From Chromatiales bacterium (GTDB lineage: Bacteria > Pseudomonadota > Gammaproteobacteria > UBA6429 > Thiohalophilaceae): 6,614 nucleotides of DNA. Shown here in pieces: positions 5,981 through 6,614 of the stretch (the stretch's first letter is position 1; the number at the start of each line of letters is the position of its first letter). The DNA lies in NCBI GenBank assembly GCA_027070385.1, contig JALXDW010000188.1, positions 1-6,614 of the forward strand, in the 5' to 3' direction. The position numbers were made by a program, and so were the translations under genes. The notes beneath the pieces were generated by a model that had not been told where the DNA came from, searched no databases, and worked only from the letters and a program-made list of their open reading frames with translations.

Positions 5981-6614
5981 GGTAGCCGACCTAGTAATTT
6001 CTGTTTTTCTTGGCACACTTATTTGTCCATTTAGACCTACCTTGATATCGCGAGTCTGTACGTGAGGCATCGGTATCTCAGTTTGAGTCCGTTTATCGAA
6101 ATGTGATCTGCCCCGCAGGTCAATATTTCCAGTTTTGTTAGGAGTTCTAAACCCAACGCTATTTTTCCCAATCTGGCTAGCTAAATCGTCTGCCATCTCC
6201 GAAGCGGATTTAGATACCCCCTTTGTAACGAACTTCCCTAAACCCCATTTAATACCTTGTCGAATTGCACCGACACCAGTCGCGATAGAAGCAGCTGATA
6301 CAGCAAGTTCTGCACTCGACATTGGTGGAGAAAAGCCCGGAACTGGATTCATCGTAGCAGGAAAACTAGAACTACTACCACCAGCAGGATGTCGTAAAGT
6401 TTTACCTGTACGCAATCTTTCTTTAACAGAATCTACAGACTCCCGCCCATCCGGATCCACAAACAAATACGGATTATTATTCGCATAGGCATAACGATTA
6501 TGGGAATGGATATTGGTTTCTTTAAACCCAACCGGATCGACAGCCATAAACCGGCCCAGAGTCGGGTCGTACCAACGCGCACCTAAGTAACTTAACCCAA
6601 TATCAGCTTCATGG
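5789..6614 (-). CDS. Rhs-family polymorphic toxin, C-terminal 274 residues (5' end off window), with toxin-24-like tip
   Basis: Rhs proteins form a beta-cage shell carrying a variable C-terminal toxin, often delivered to rival cells by type VI secretion. The frame runs in from the right edge. In the visible 274 residues, the conserved end of the Rhs core comes first: GLSYLGARWYDP (6-17), GRFMAVDPVGF (20-30), NRYAYANNNPYLFVDPDG (39-56), where the cage ends. Next is a linker with a Gly/Ala/Ile-rich helix (LAVSAASIATGVGAIRQGIK, 103-122), which could be a membrane or translocation element. Residues ~160-211 (KTGNIDLRGRSHFD, IPMPHVQTRDIKVGLNGQ) resemble the polymorphic toxin type 24 domain as I recall it. 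The remaining ~63 residues do not look like toxin but like immunity protein Imm53 (separate entry). The stop is TAA at 5789. The toxin's activity is not known to me, and it may be inactive because of the altered tip. Confidence 0.85.
   Translation of the reverse strand, partial: HEADIGLSYLGARWYDPTLGRFMAVDPVGFKETNIHSHNRYAYANNNPYLFVDPDGRESVDSVKERLRTGKTLRHPAGGSSSSFPATMNPVPGFSPPMSSAELAVSAASIATGVGAIRQGIKWGLGKFVTKGVSKSASEMADDLASQIGKNSVGFRTPNKTGNIDLRGRSHFDKRTQTEIPMPHVQTRDIKVGLNGQISVPRKTEITRSATIDLIGTSLENKVMDTISINCTEDDWINCSVSDNQFKAYGGPENLEEILNTFKEWVVADGVNCV

Noticed and set aside
6135..6488. 117-codon plus-strand open frame opposite the rhs gene
   Set aside because: It lies antisense within the well-supported Rhs reading frame and has no family features.

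Overview
The window looks like chromosomal DNA of a moderately AT-rich gammaproteobacterium. FabA, an LpxA-type acyltransferase, a RutE-type nitroreductase and an Rhs toxin tail point to a Gram-negative with type II fatty-acid synthesis and LPS. No marker here fixes the genus. There are nine protein genes, no RNA genes, no complete mobile element and no CRISPR array. No gene-free stretch exceeds 300 bases.

Left block (1-1837, minus strand): three lipid-related genes are read towards the left edge. They are a DUF4442 hotdog thioesterase-like protein, an LpxA-family acyltransferase whose ATG directly abuts the thioesterase stop codon (TAAATG), and, after 150 bp with its own sigma70-like promoter, fabA, which is cut by the left edge. 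Together they suggest handling of 3-hydroxyacyl or unsaturated acyl-ACP: made or isomerised by FabA, transferred by the LpxA-like enzyme, and perhaps released or edited by the hotdog protein.

Centre (1838-3733): a divergent control region carries a perfect 9-bp inverted repeat (1891-1918). On its right is a 74-aa conserved small protein (plus strand). It is convergent, across 12 bp, with a GNAT-rutE pair on the minus strand. Divergent from GNAT is an unrecognised protein of about 89 aa (plus), followed by a promoter-bearing gap.

Right (3734-6614): a complete 613-aa ABC exporter half-transporter (plus strand) is followed by a Rho-independent terminator. Converging on it from the right edge is the C-terminal end of an Rhs-family polymorphic toxin (minus strand). 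Its tip appears to be an in-frame chimera: a toxin-24-like segment runs into what looks like the C-terminal half of an Imm53-type immunity protein. No separate immunity gene follows. This looks like a collapsed toxin/immunity module and is the most interesting feature in the window.

Family assignments are from memory of conserved motifs; no database search was run.
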